Positions 53,009 through 61,031 of a stretch of DNA of 64,000 nt are shown here, in pieces; positions within the stretch are counted from its first letter, which is position 1; each line of letters starts with the position of its first letter. The position numbers were made by a program, and so were the translations under genes. The notes beneath the pieces are model-generated. The model was not told the origin of the DNA. It made no database searches and saw only the letters and a program-made list of their open reading frames with translations. Source of the DNA: UBA6168 sp041741095 (GTDB lineage Bacteria > Bacteroidota > Bacteroidia > Chitinophagales > Saprospiraceae); contig JBGSKQ010000092.1 in assembly GCA_041741095.1 (NCBI GenBank), forward strand, positions 1-64,000, given 5' to 3'.

Positions 53009-53100
53009 GTGTTTGGGTGTTTGGGTGTTTATGTATTTAGAAGGGATAAGACTAAAAGCAGTTCCCCAAAAAACACATAAACACCCAAACACCCAAACAC
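53009..53100. repeat. Inverted pair of GTGTTT octamer arrays
   Basis: Four octamers starting GT(G/A)TTT at 53009-53040 face the reverse-complement array at about 53071-53100; the arms 53009-53034 and 53075-53100 are perfect complements over 26 bases with a 40-base loop. It sits between the methyltransferase lipoprotein and the fumarylacetoacetase, both on the minus strand. No T-run follows. Confidence 0.85.
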
Positions 53101-53107
53101 TCTATGC

Positions 53108-54370
53108 TTATTCCAACGGCGGCAGCACCTTCCCCGCCGCCTCACCAAAACCGATGCGGATACCGTTCTTTTCCCCCCAAGCCCTTAGCGTGACTGTGTC
53201 GCCGTTTTCGATGAATTTGCGCACGGTGCCATCAGGCATTTGCAGGGGTTTGCTGCCACGCCAGGTCAATTCGAGCATGGAGCCGTAGCTGTCCGGCGTA
53301 GGGCCACTGATGGTGCCGCTGGCGCAAAGGTCGCCCACGTTCATGTTGCAGCCGCCGACGGTATGGTGGGCCAGTTGCTGGCTCATGTTCCAATACAGAT
53401 GCTTGAAATTGGAATGGCAAACGGTTTTTGCCTGGCCATTTTCCGCCCTGATGTCCACTTCCAGGCTGAGGTCGAAGTTCTTTTTCCCTTCATATTGCAG
53501 GTAGGGCAGCGGGGTTGGTTCCTGCTTTGGGCTGTCCGTGCGGAATGGCTCCAGGGCATCCAGCGTGACCACCCAGGGAGAGACGGTGGAGGCGAAATTT
53601 TTGGCCAAAAACGGCCCAAGCGGCACATATTCCCAAGCTTGGATGTCCCTGGCCGACCAGTCGTTGAACAACATCAAACCGAAAATGTGATCCTCTGCAT
53701 CGGCGGTGCCGATGCGCTGGCCCATGTTGGTTTTTTTGCCAATCACAAAGGCCATTTCCAGTTCAAAATCCAGCAGTTTTGATGGCCCAAAAATAGGTGC
53801 ATCGGCCCCTTCCGGCTTCATTTGCCCCAATGGCCGGTGGATGGGCGTACCAGAAACGACAATGCTCGAAGCCCTGCCGTGATAGCCGACCGGGAGGTGT
53901 TTCCAATTGGGCAGCAGCGGGTTGTCGGGGCGGAACATGGAGCCAACATTGGTGGCGTGTTCGATGCTGGAATAAAAATCGGTGTAGTCGCCCACCTGCA
54001 CGGGCATGAGCAGTTCCACCTTGTCCATTGGGTGCAGGAAGTGCCAGGCGAGGTCTCGGGCTTCGGTGCTTTTTGCATCAAAAACATCGGCGATCCTATC
54101 CCGCAGGGCACGGGTTTTCGCTTTCCCCAAGGCCATCAAATCGTTGATATAGCGGTTGTTGAAAACAGTGTTGTTGATTTCAAGCTCGTCAAACAGGGCC
54201 AGGTAGTTCATCACGGCCAGATCCACCACATTGTCGCCAATGGCAGTGCAAAGCCTGGGCGAAGGGTTGCTGGCCGTCCTGAATATGCCGAAGGGGATGT
54301 TTTGTATGGGAAAATCGCTGTTTTTGGGGACTTCCAACCAGGAAGTGCGGGTAGGATCGTTGGCTTTCAT
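53108..54370 (-). CDS. Fumarylacetoacetase
   Basis: The 420-residue product, from ATG 54370, matches the size of eukaryotic fumarylacetoacetase (FAH), the last enzyme of tyrosine degradation, splitting fumarylacetoacetate to fumarate and acetoacetate. Motifs read: DFYSSIEHATNVGSMFRPD (metal/substrate region in the N-terminal part), PVGYHGRASSIVVSGT, DFELEMAFVIGK, MLFNDWSARDIQAWEYVPLGPF and TVGGCNMNVGDLCASGTISGP. Upstream in-frame residues before ATG 54370 are not conserved-looking. No other tyrosine-degradation genes are in the window. Confidence 0.93.
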   Translation of the reverse strand: MKANDPTRTSWLEVPKNSDFPIQNIPFGIFRTASNPSPRLCTAIGDNVVDLAVMNYLALFDELEINNTVFNNRYINDLMALGKAKTRALRDRIADVFDAKSTEARDLAWHFLHPMDKVELLMPVQVGDYTDFYSSIEHATNVGSMFRPDNPLLPNWKHLPVGYHGRASSIVVSGTPIHRPLGQMKPEGADAPIFGPSKLLDFELEMAFVIGKKTNMGQRIGTADAEDHIFGLMLFNDWSARDIQAWEYVPLGPFLAKNFASTVSPWVVTLDALEPFRTDSPKQEPTPLPYLQYEGKKNFDLSLEVDIRAENGQAKTVCHSNFKHLYWNMSQQLAHHTVGGCNMNVGDLCASGTISGPTPDSYGSMLELTWRGSKPLQMPDGTVRKFIENGDTVTLRAWGEKNGIRIGFGEAAGKVLPPLE

Positions 54371-54589
54371 TTTCAGGAAAGTTGCTTTTTCATTGGTAGG
54401 CGAAAGGCTTTTATCCGGTGTGGGCGGCAGATTTGCTATTGTCAAATATCGCCGTTGAAGCAGGTTTTGCCCTTTCTCCCGTCCAATAGATTTCAAAATA
54501 TCAGGTGCGGGCAAAAGTATCATTTTTGGAAAGGAAACATGGACGGGCAGGCTTTTTCAAAGGAATTTTAACATAAAGTCCTCCCGGCA

Positions 54590-56167
54590 TCAATAAAGGG
54601 AAAAACTGACCGAAATCCCTTTCTTTTCCAGGGCCAGGAAGGCTTTGGGGTCCACCTCCACGCTCATGGCCGTAGCCCAGGCATCGGCTTCCATGCAGGT
54701 GGGGGCGGTCACGGTCACTATTTTGCGGGAGGTGACGCCCATGCCCGTGCGGGGGTCAATGATGTGGGAATAGCGTACGCCTTCCCATTCCAGGTAGCGG
54801 TAGGTATCACCGGAGGTGGCGATGGCTTGGTTGGAGATGACCAAGGGTTCTACCTGTATTTTGCCTTTATTGTAAACGTATTTGTCAATCAGCCAGCCCA
54901 TTTCCCCCGGCGGTGGGTTGCTCGTGGCGATGTCGCCGCCGCCATCCACCAAGGCACTGGTGATGCCCTCATCTTTCAAGATTTTCATGGCCTCGTCCAC
55001 GGCGTAGCCTTTGGCGATGCCGCCCAAATCAAGGTGGGTGCCGTTTTTAAGCAGCCTGACGCTGTGGTCGTCGTACAGCTTAAGAAACCTGTGGCCAACC
55101 GTCTCCAGGGCGGCTGATATTTCGGCTTGCGGTGGCATTTCTTTTTGACGGAAAGCCCGCCGCCAAAGCTTGGTCAGCGCCCCTGCCGTCGCATCGAAAG
55201 CACCATCGGATTTTTTGGAGACCTCCAAGGCATAACTTAGCACCGTGTACAGATCGTCGCTAACCGACACTACTTTGTCTTTTCCTGCAATATTTGCAAG
55301 CAAGCTCACTTCGCTGTCTTCCCGGTAATCGCTCAATAAACTATCAAGTGCCTGGATACGGGCAAATGCCTTTTGGGCGGCCATCTGGGCAATGGAATCA
55401 CTATCGGCGTATAAAACAATGCGGAAACTGGTGCCCATGAGGGTATCGGAGAATTCGAAGCGATCCTGTTCCAATTTATTTGCCTCAATATATGTGTTTA
55501 AGGAATTATCATTGACCCCTTTGCCGCTTTTTAATGCAATATTCGAGGCATTATCCAATAGTAAATTGCCAGCATAAGACGCAATTGATTCCGAAGAATA
55601 AAATGCCTCTAATATAATGTATTTATGGCTTTTTTTGGGCGAAAAATTAAAGTCATATTTTCTCCAGTCCAAGTGTGAAATGATGGGGCTTACTGCCAAT
55701 AATTCATCTTTTTGACAAAGTTCGCTGCCTCCAAAAATGCGAAGTATAACAGGTTTATTATAGTTTGTTACTCCTCCTTTTGGGGAATGGCTAATATATG
55801 TTTGGGAATTGCATAGAAAAATAGAAAAAGAATAATTGGAATCGGCAAGCAAGGGTTTGGTGAGTTTTTGGGTAACAGATTCCCAAGTGCCGTTTTGTCT
55901 CACTATCATCCCCAAAAAGGTATTTCCATCGTAAGGTTTATGAACAACATTAAAAAAATTGGTTTTGCCACCGTGAATATCTGGGGCACTTTCGCCTGGA
56001 AATCCACAATCTATCCAACCTTCCAATACAAACGCCTTGTGCCTGGCACCAGCCTCCGGCACATCCTCAAACGAAGGGTTTTCCAACTGAATCGCATCCT
56101 TTTGGGCAAAAAGAAAAGAAGAAGAGTAAAGAAAAACTGGCAGCAGCCAAGAGAAGCGGATTTTCAT
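54590..56167 (-). CDS. Fusion of surface jelly-roll domain and ApbE FMN transferase
   Basis: A 525-residue exported protein (signal peptide to FLFAQ). Residues 25-215 form a domain of the ENPSFED type (QLENPSFEDVP, ILEGWIDCGFPGESAPDIHG in pieces, GMIVRQNGTWESV, YSFSIFLCNSQTY, LLLDNAS) that I know from Saprospiraceae surface proteins and gliding-linked OmpA proteins. Residues 230-525 are FAD:protein FMN transferase (ApbE): MGTSFRI, DLGGIAKGYAVDEA, GGGDIATS and DPRTGMGV. ApbE flavinylates threonines of exported proteins such as Rnf/Nqr subunits. The fusion could place flavinylation at the outer membrane or be a strain-specific arrangement. The 5' half is more AT-rich than the 3' half. Confidence 0.82.
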   Translation of the reverse strand: MKIRFSWLLPVFLYSSSFLFAQKDAIQLENPSFEDVPEAGARHKAFVLEGWIDCGFPGESAPDIHGGKTNFFNVVHKPYDGNTFLGMIVRQNGTWESVTQKLTKPLLADSNYSFSIFLCNSQTYISHSPKGGVTNYNKPVILRIFGGSELCQKDELLAVSPIISHLDWRKYDFNFSPKKSHKYIILEAFYSSESIASYAGNLLLDNASNIALKSGKGVNDNSLNTYIEANKLEQDRFEFSDTLMGTSFRIVLYADSDSIAQMAAQKAFARIQALDSLLSDYREDSEVSLLANIAGKDKVVSVSDDLYTVLSYALEVSKKSDGAFDATAGALTKLWRRAFRQKEMPPQAEISAALETVGHRFLKLYDDHSVRLLKNGTHLDLGGIAKGYAVDEAMKILKDEGITSALVDGGGDIATSNPPPGEMGWLIDKYVYNKGKIQVEPLVISNQAIATSGDTYRYLEWEGVRYSHIIDPRTGMGVTSRKIVTVTAPTCMEADAWATAMSVEVDPKAFLALEKKGISVSFSLY

Positions 56168-56231
56168 CGCCGTAGTGTTTTATCAAGTGAATGGGCGAAA
56201 ATAGGGAAATATTTATAAGCTTGTCCCTTCT

Positions 56232-56239
56232 TAGTTTTG
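56232..56239 (+). promoter_or_regulatory. Candidate -7 element (TAGTTTTG)
   Basis: A match to TAnnTTTG 16 bases before the ATG of the methyltransferase at 56256, in the divergent gap with the ApbE fusion. Confidence 0.5.
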
Positions 56240-56255
56240 CACCAAAATACATTAC

Positions 56256-57092
56256 ATGAATTCATTTGCCCGCAGGCTTTATTACACTGTCCCCCCGGCT
56301 TGGCGCTTTGCCATTCGGCGCCTCTACTACCTCCCAATTGATACTTGGGAAGGGCTCACAGGGCAGCGGGGCGAACTCAAACCGCCCCGTGGGCTCATCT
56401 TCACGGGCGGTGGCGATTTCAGAAAAATAGGGGATATGCTGGTAGGCTATTTCAAAGAGTTTTGTGGGCTCCAGCCGCATCACCGAGTGCTCGACATCGG
56501 CAGCGGCATGGGCCGCATCGCCATTCCACTTTCCCATTTTATAAATGAAAAAGGCAGTTATGAAGGATTCGACGTGGTGCAGCGGGGCGTGGATTGGTGC
56601 CAGAAAAATATCAACACCCGCTATCCGAATTTCCAATTTCAATATGTGCCCCTCAGCAACGACCTCTATCGGGAAGACGGCGAGAATGCGGAGAAGTTTA
56701 CGTTTCCCTACGAAAATGACTTTTTTGACCTGTGCGTGGTCAATTCCGTTTTTACACACATGTTGCCGGGGGAGGTAGCGCATTATTTTTCAGAAATAAA
56801 GCGGGTGCTGAAGCCCGGCGGCGTCTGTTTTGCTACTTTTTTTCTGTTTGACGATAAAACGCTTTTCCCGAAAGGCTTTGATTTTCCTTTTAGTCATGGT
56901 TATTACCGCCTGATGGACGAAAAGGTAAAAGGTGCTAATGTGGCCTTTGATGACAGTTTTTTCAGGAAGGACTTGATAGAAAAAAACGGCTTTTGGCTAA
57001 GCCGTTTGTTCTATGGCTGGTGGAGGGGCTTGCCGCCGCAGGAGTGCAAGGAATTTCAGGACATTGCCATTTTTGAAAAAGCTCAAGAATAG
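56256..57092 (+). CDS. SAM-dependent methyltransferase (cytosolic)
   Basis: A 278-residue class I methyltransferase. Motif I is VLDIGSGMGRIAIPL, followed by YEGFDVVQRGVDWC (acidic end of strand 2) and FTHMLPGEVAHYFSEIKRVLKPGGV in parts. The N-terminal 70 residues are basic and aromatic. No signal peptide, unlike the other two methyltransferases here. The arrangement resembles enzymes of cell-surface glycan or small-molecule methylation, but no such cluster is adjacent. Substrate unknown. Confidence 0.85.
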   Translation: MNSFARRLYYTVPPAWRFAIRRLYYLPIDTWEGLTGQRGELKPPRGLIFTGGGDFRKIGDMLVGYFKEFCGLQPHHRVLDIGSGMGRIAIPLSHFINEKGSYEGFDVVQRGVDWCQKNINTRYPNFQFQYVPLSNDLYREDGENAEKFTFPYENDFFDLCVVNSVFTHMLPGEVAHYFSEIKRVLKPGGVCFATFFLFDDKTLFPKGFDFPFSHGYYRLMDEKVKGANVAFDDSFFRKDLIEKNGFWLSRLFYGWWRGLPPQECKEFQDIAIFEKAQE

Positions 57093-57117
57093 GAGGGGCG
57101 GAACTTTGCGCCCCTCC
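57092..57117. terminator. GC-rich hairpin at convergent gene ends
   Basis: GGAGGGGCG and CGCCCCTCC pair over 9 bases around an 8-base loop, starting at the last base of the methyltransferase stop codon and ending 8 bases before the peroxiredoxin stop. No T-run is present, so termination would be weak. Confidence 0.5.
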
Positions 57118-57125
57118 CAGTGATG

Positions 57126-57785
57126 TTAGTTCATTGCCGGGTCAGGCTTCCGGGCCAGGTAAAAATCCACCATTTCCAGGTCGCTTGCCAGGCGCTCGTC
57201 GAGGGCTTTCAAATCTTTCGGCGGCGGCACGATCACCTTTTCGCCGGGCTGCCAGTTCAACGGACAGGCCACGCTGTACTTGGAGGCCGTTTGCAGGGCT
57301 TCCAGCACCCTTTTGATTTCCAGCATGTTGCGGCCCACGTTCAGCGGATAGTACATGATGAGGCGGATGCTGCCAGCGGGATCAATGAAAAAGACCGCCC
57401 GCACGGCAGCCGTTTCGCTCTCGCCAGGTTGCAGCATCCCGTACAGTTTTGCCACTTTCATGTCAATGTCGGCGATGATGGGGAAACGCATATAGATGCC
57501 GAGGTTGCGGCGCACGTTGTCCACCCATGCCACATGGGAGTGGATGCTGTCAATGCTGAGGCCGATGAGCTTGGTGTTCTTTTGGCGGAACCACTCTTCT
57601 TCCTGTGCAAATGCGGACAGCTCGGTGGTGCAGACCGGCGTAAAATCGGCTGGGTGCGAAAACATCACGACCCAACTGTCTTTGTTGTAATCTGAAAATT
57701 TCAGTGGACCAGTGGTAGTGATTGCCTGAAAATCAGGGGCTTTGTCCCCGATTCTCGGCATGTTGAACGTTGTTCCGTTTTCCAT
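57126..57785 (-). CDS. Peroxiredoxin (Prx6 / 1-Cys type)
   Basis: A 219-residue thiol peroxidase of the Prx6 subfamily, with the peroxidatic Cys C52 in TPVCTTE, the preceding FSHPADFTPVC, and a C-terminal extension containing ACPLNWQPGE, typical of Prx6. It would reduce H2O2, organic peroxides or persulfide-derived oxidants in the cytoplasm. A second cysteine in the C-terminal ACPLNW motif, as in other bacterial Prx6 proteins, may act as a resolving residue. It is at the left edge of the sulfur block, on the same strand as the following genes, but separated by about 230 bases from the rhodanese. It could also be an unrelated oxidative-stress gene. Confidence 0.93.
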   Translation of the reverse strand: MENGTTFNMPRIGDKAPDFQAITTTGPLKFSDYNKDSWVVMFSHPADFTPVCTTELSAFAQEEEWFRQKNTKLIGLSIDSIHSHVAWVDNVRRNLGIYMRFPIIADIDMKVAKLYGMLQPGESETAAVRAVFFIDPAGSIRLIMYYPLNVGRNMLEIKRVLEALQTASKYSVACPLNWQPGEKVIVPPPKDLKALDERLASDLEMVDFYLARKPDPAMN

Positions 57786-58017
57786 ATAAGATTTAATTTA
57801 GGTTGAACGAATAGGGGTTTCAGGAAAAATTTCGACATGATTATTTGACGCTGATAGACGCAGATTTTTTATGACTTTTTATGAAAATCTGGATCTGAAA
57901 TTTTTCTTAGAAACTGTTTCATCGCCCCTATGATCGATTCAAAATTGAAGCGGCGGAAAAGTATCCAGCCCTCCTGTTGTTTTTGATGATATTTGTCAAA
58001 AAAGGCTTTGGAATTTC

Positions 58018-58350
58018 TCAATGGAGGGCGAGTACGCCGCCTGCCAGGTTGTAAAGTTTTTTGAAGCCAATCTCGTGCATGCTCCGGCAGGCATTGGCGC
58101 TTCGCTGGCCGCTGCGGCAATAGACGAAGTAGGTTTTTGCCTTGTCCATTTTGCCCAGTTTTTCATCAAATTGTGGATCGAAAAAATCAAAGTTTAAAGC
58201 GCCTTCGATTTTGCCGGCAGCTACCTCGCCGGCGGTGCGAACATCCAGCAGCACGGCATCGGGCGTAGCGCCCAGTTTGGCCAGGAATTCCTGTGCGCCC
58301 AGGTTTTCGTACGCGCTGTTTTTTGTCAGGGTTTTGAAAAGTCCGAACAT
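58018..58350 (-). CDS. Single-domain rhodanese (cytosolic)
   Basis: The start at ATG 58350 (MFGLFKTLTKNSAYENL) gives 110 residues, one rhodanese domain without signal peptide. The active-site loop is VYCRSGQRS (C78) and the structural LLDVRTAGE is at the front. It would carry a persulfide on C78, moving sulfane sulfur between carriers. It belongs to a set of rhodanese proteins: this cytosolic one, the double domain fused to persulfide dioxygenase, and the lipoprotein at 62317. Cotranscription with the next gene is unlikely, as a terminator lies between. Confidence 0.88.
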   Translation of the reverse strand: MFGLFKTLTKNSAYENLGAQEFLAKLGATPDAVLLDVRTAGEVAAGKIEGALNFDFFDPQFDEKLGKMDKAKTYFVYCRSGQRSANACRSMHEIGFKKLYNLAGGVLALH

Positions 58351-58675
58351 GGTCAGTGTAAGAATTTGATTTGGAAATGTGAAAGGCCAGGAGCAGGTTT
58401 TTGCCCAATTTCCCTTCATTTCACATCCCATTTTTTTGTAATGAAAATTTTTGAAACAGGTAGGACAAAATTCGGTAGAACAGGCCCAATGGGTCAGCGA
58501 CTTTGGTCACTTATGGCGAGGTATAAAGATGGAAAACAAAAAAGGGCAACCTTGCGGTTGCCCTGATTTAACCCTAAAAAACCAAATGAAAACAATTTAT
58601 CTTAAAACGCCCGAAGGCTGTATTTTCCTTTATAATGCGATACTAAAACGTCGTTTTTTCAAAAATGTTCAAAAA
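58351..58675. other. 325-base intergenic region
   Basis: Between the cytosolic rhodanese start and the stop of the persulfide-dioxygenase gene, both on the minus strand. Apart from the terminator at 58535-58564, I see no gene; possible frames are short and AT-rich. The rhodanese promoter should lie in the left part. Confidence 0.5.
58535..58564 (-). terminator. Intrinsic terminator of the persulfide-dioxygenase gene
   Basis: On the minus strand AGGGCAACC pairs with GGTTGCCCT around a 4-base loop and is followed by a run of six T, 112 bases after the stop codon. Confidence 0.85.
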
Positions 58676-60118
58676 TCAGGCCGCAACTTCCTTAGCTTTT
58701 TGCCGCTTCAATGTGTTGGGGCAAACATAATCAGTTAATTCAAATTTCCCGCTTTCTTGGATGGCTTTAAATCCACCTTTTATGTCAACAAGGTTTTCAA
58801 AGCCCCTCGATCTGAGGATAGAAGCGGCAGTCATGGAGCGGTAGCCGCCCTGGCAGTGCAGGTGGTACGTCTTGTTTTTATCCAACTCGCCCATGTATTC
58901 GTTGATGTAATCAAGCGGAAAACTATCGGCGTCCTTAATGTGCTCTGCGGCAAATTCGCCGGGCCTGCGCACATCCAAAACTGTTTCTATTTCGCCATTG
59001 GAAAGGGCTTGGGCGAACGTGTCAACAGAAATGGATTGAATGGTATCCACCTCCATCCCCGCTTTTTTCCAGGTATCGATTCCGCCGTCCAGGTAGCCGA
59101 TCACGTTGTCGAAGCCTACCCTGGAAAGGCGGGTAATGGTCTCCTCGATACGGTCGCTGGGCGCTATGAGCGCTATCGGCTGGTTGACATCCATGATCAG
59201 CGCACCGACCCAAGGGGCAAACTGCCCATCCAAGCCAATATTGATGGAATTGGGGATAAAACCGAGGCAGAAATCCTGCTCGTGGCGAGCATCGAGCATC
59301 AAAGCCCCGGTGGAGTTCACGGCTTCTTCAAAGGCCCTCGGCGAGAGCGCCTGAGTGCCACGTTTCATCACGGCGTCGAAGCTGGAATAGCCTTCCTTGT
59401 TGAGGCGCACGTTTTCTGGGAAGTATTTTGGCGGTGCCAATAGCCCGTCCGTCACTTCCTGGATGAATTCTTCCTTGGTCATGTTGGCCCGCAGGGCATA
59501 GTTCGTTTCCTTTTGTGCGCCAATGGTGGAGACCGTCTCTTTCGACATGTTTTTGCCACAAGCCGAGCCTGCCCCATGTGCCGGATAAACGGTCACTTCG
59601 TCGGCCAGGGTCATCAATTTGTTGCGAAGGCTATCGTAAAGGTGGCCAGCCAGATCGGCCATGGTCAGGTCGGATTTTTGTGCCAAATCAGGCCGCCCCA
59701 CGTCGCCGATGAAAAGTGTGTCGCCCGTAAAAACAGCCAGATCCTTGCCTTGCCCGTCACGCAGCAGGTAGCAGGTGCTTTCCATGGTATGGCCGGGCGT
59801 GTGCAGCACTTTGATGCTGATGTTGCCGATTTTCAGTTCTTCGCCGTCTTGGGCAATGTGTGCATCGAAGCCAGTCTTTGCATTGGGGCCATACACGATG
59901 GTTGCGCCTGTTTTTTGTGCCAAATCCAAGTGGCCGGAGACGAAATCGGCGTGGAAGTGTGTTTCCAGCACATACTTGATTTTAGCGCTGTCTTGCTCGG
60001 CCCTGTCAAGATATGGCTGAACCTCCCTGAGTGGGTCAATGACGGCCGCCTCGCCCTGGCTTTCTATATAATAAGCGCCTTGGGCAAGACAGCCCGTATA
60101 AATTTGTTCGATTTTCAT
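58676..60118 (-). CDS. Persulfide dioxygenase-like metallo-beta-lactamase fused to two rhodanese domains
   Basis: A 480-residue three-domain protein. The N-terminal MBL-fold domain (1-235) has THFHADFVSGH (H54, H56, D58, H63), the iron-binding motif of ETHE1-type persulfide dioxygenase, which oxidises glutathione or low-molecular-weight persulfide to sulfite. Rhodanese domain 1 (about 250-350) lacks the catalytic Cys (the loop reads IALIAPSDRI). Rhodanese domain 2 (about 370-470) keeps it: HLHCQGGYR with C422. The fusion would release sulfite and hand sulfur on as thiosulfate. ATG 60118 is used, with FNR-like palindromes upstream. Family is sure; thiol cofactor is not known. Confidence 0.92.
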   Translation of the reverse strand: MKIEQIYTGCLAQGAYYIESQGEAAVIDPLREVQPYLDRAEQDSAKIKYVLETHFHADFVSGHLDLAQKTGATIVYGPNAKTGFDAHIAQDGEELKIGNISIKVLHTPGHTMESTCYLLRDGQGKDLAVFTGDTLFIGDVGRPDLAQKSDLTMADLAGHLYDSLRNKLMTLADEVTVYPAHGAGSACGKNMSKETVSTIGAQKETNYALRANMTKEEFIQEVTDGLLAPPKYFPENVRLNKEGYSSFDAVMKRGTQALSPRAFEEAVNSTGALMLDARHEQDFCLGFIPNSINIGLDGQFAPWVGALIMDVNQPIALIAPSDRIEETITRLSRVGFDNVIGYLDGGIDTWKKAGMEVDTIQSISVDTFAQALSNGEIETVLDVRRPGEFAAEHIKDADSFPLDYINEYMGELDKNKTYHLHCQGGYRSMTAASILRSRGFENLVDIKGGFKAIQESGKFELTDYVCPNTLKRQKAKEVAA

Positions 60119-60154
60119 GTTTACCAAATTTTGTTTGAAAAATATTGGTACAAA

Positions 60155-60170
60155 GATGACAAAAGTCATC
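60155..60170. promoter_or_regulatory. FNR-spaced palindrome upstream of persulfide dioxygenase gene
   Basis: GATGAC and GTCATC are perfect arms around four A bases. The half-site spacing TGAC-N4-GTCA is that of FNR/Crp-superfamily sites (TTGAT-N4-ATCAA for FNR). It is 36 bases before the ATG, and the neighbouring gene encodes a Crp/Fnr regulator. Confidence 0.55.
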
Positions 60171-60180
60171 ACTCGCATCG

Positions 60181-60194
60181 GTGTCAATTGTCAC
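60181..60194. promoter_or_regulatory. Second near-palindrome in the same promoter region
   Basis: GTGTCAATTGTCAC is a 14-base dyad centred on CAATTG with one mismatched pair. It lies 10 bases from the palindrome at 60155-60170 and could be an additional half-site or unrelated. Confidence 0.35.
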
Positions 60195-60208
60195 AAAGGC
60201 AAGCAATT

Positions 60209-60278
60209 GTGTTTGGTGTTTATGTATTTATGTGTTTTTGGGCATACCAAACACATAAACACATAAACACCCAAACAC
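60209..60278. repeat. Inverted pair of GTGTTT octamer arrays
   Basis: About four octamers starting GT(G/A)TTT at 60209-60242 face the reverse-complement array at 60247-60278; the arms pair over about 30 bases with one gap and very short loop. It lies between the persulfide-dioxygenase gene promoter and the stop of the Crp/Fnr gene on the minus strand. Confidence 0.8.
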
Positions 60279-60282
60279 GGCT

Positions 60283-60915
60283 CTATTTCGTCATCATCTC
60301 AATCCGGTTGCGGTGGGTTATTATTTTGCCCAGGCCTTCCAATTTTTTCAACAGGCGGGTTACTACTTCCCTGGAGGTGTTCAATTCGTCGGCCAACTCC
60401 TGGTGGGTGGCATAGACGTACCTTTTTTCCTGCAAGGCCGCCTTCTTTTTGAGCAAACGCCAGAGGCGTTCGTCCATTTTTCGGAAAGCAAGACTGTCAA
60501 CGGCTTCCAGCATATCGTCGAAGCGGCGCTGGTAGGCTTGAAAAACATAAGCCTTCCAGGAGGGGTAGAGCGTCATCCAGTAATCCAGTTTTTCCACTGG
60601 GACAAGGATCAGTTCGCTAGGTTCCTCGGCCACGGCCCGCACGGTACTTGGACGGTTGGCAGTGCAGCAGGTAAGCGACATGGCGCAGGTATCTCCTTTT
60701 GTGAGGAAATACAGAAAAGTCTCTTTCCCATCTTCGTCTTGCCGCATGATTTTCAGGCTGCCTTTTAGGATGATGGGTATGGAGCGCACATACATACCGG
60801 GCCGCATCAGTTCCTCGCCCGTCTCCAGGGTTTTTAATGAACCTGTTTTTTCAATATCTTCAATCAGTTTAGGTTCAAATTCGTGAAATTGAGTTGTCGA
60901 TTGGGTTGAAACCAT
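60283..60915 (-). CDS. Crp/Fnr-family transcriptional regulator
   Basis: A 210-residue regulator with an N-terminal cyclic-nucleotide-binding-like domain and a C-terminal winged helix (THQELADELNTSREVVTRLLKKLE as recognition region, read in parts). Three cysteines are close together in the sensory domain: C77, C83 and C84 (GDTCAMSLTCC). Such clusters could sense persulfide or redox state. It lies upstream of the persulfide-dioxygenase gene in the same direction, with candidate binding palindromes between. In proteobacteria the equivalent operons are run by BigR/SqrR-type ArsR regulators; in this locus the Crp/Fnr protein would take that place. Confidence 0.9.
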   Translation of the reverse strand: MVSTQSTTQFHEFEPKLIEDIEKTGSLKTLETGEELMRPGMYVRSIPIILKGSLKIMRQDEDGKETFLYFLTKGDTCAMSLTCCTANRPSTVRAVAEEPSELILVPVEKLDYWMTLYPSWKAYVFQAYQRRFDDMLEAVDSLAFRKMDERLWRLLKKKAALQEKRYVYATHQELADELNTSREVVTRLLKKLEGLGKIITHRNRIEMMTK

Positions 60916-60969
60916 TGGTCAGTTTGTTTTTGGCAAATTTAGTTTTCTGATGGGATTTACATAGAAACA

Positions 60970-61013
60970 AAAAAAGGGGCACAAGGTTAATGATTTCCTT
61001 GTGTCCCTTTTTT
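60970..61013 (-). terminator. Intrinsic terminator of the sulfur-transport operon
   Basis: A 17-base stem (inner part GGGGCACAAGG with one G-U pair) with A- and T-run flanks lies just after the stop of the second transporter gene and before the regulator's start. Confidence 0.9.
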
Positions 61014-61031
61014 AGCGTCCGTTGCCGCAGG

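Noticed and set aside
53009..53100. Octamer arrays as a CRISPR locus
   Set aside because: Units are 8 bases with no spacers of 25-40 bases, and no cas genes are present.
57869..58120. Minus-strand frame overlapping the rhodanese 3' end
   Set aside because: The upstream part overlaps the rhodanese gene in another frame and the rest has no recognisable features or start.
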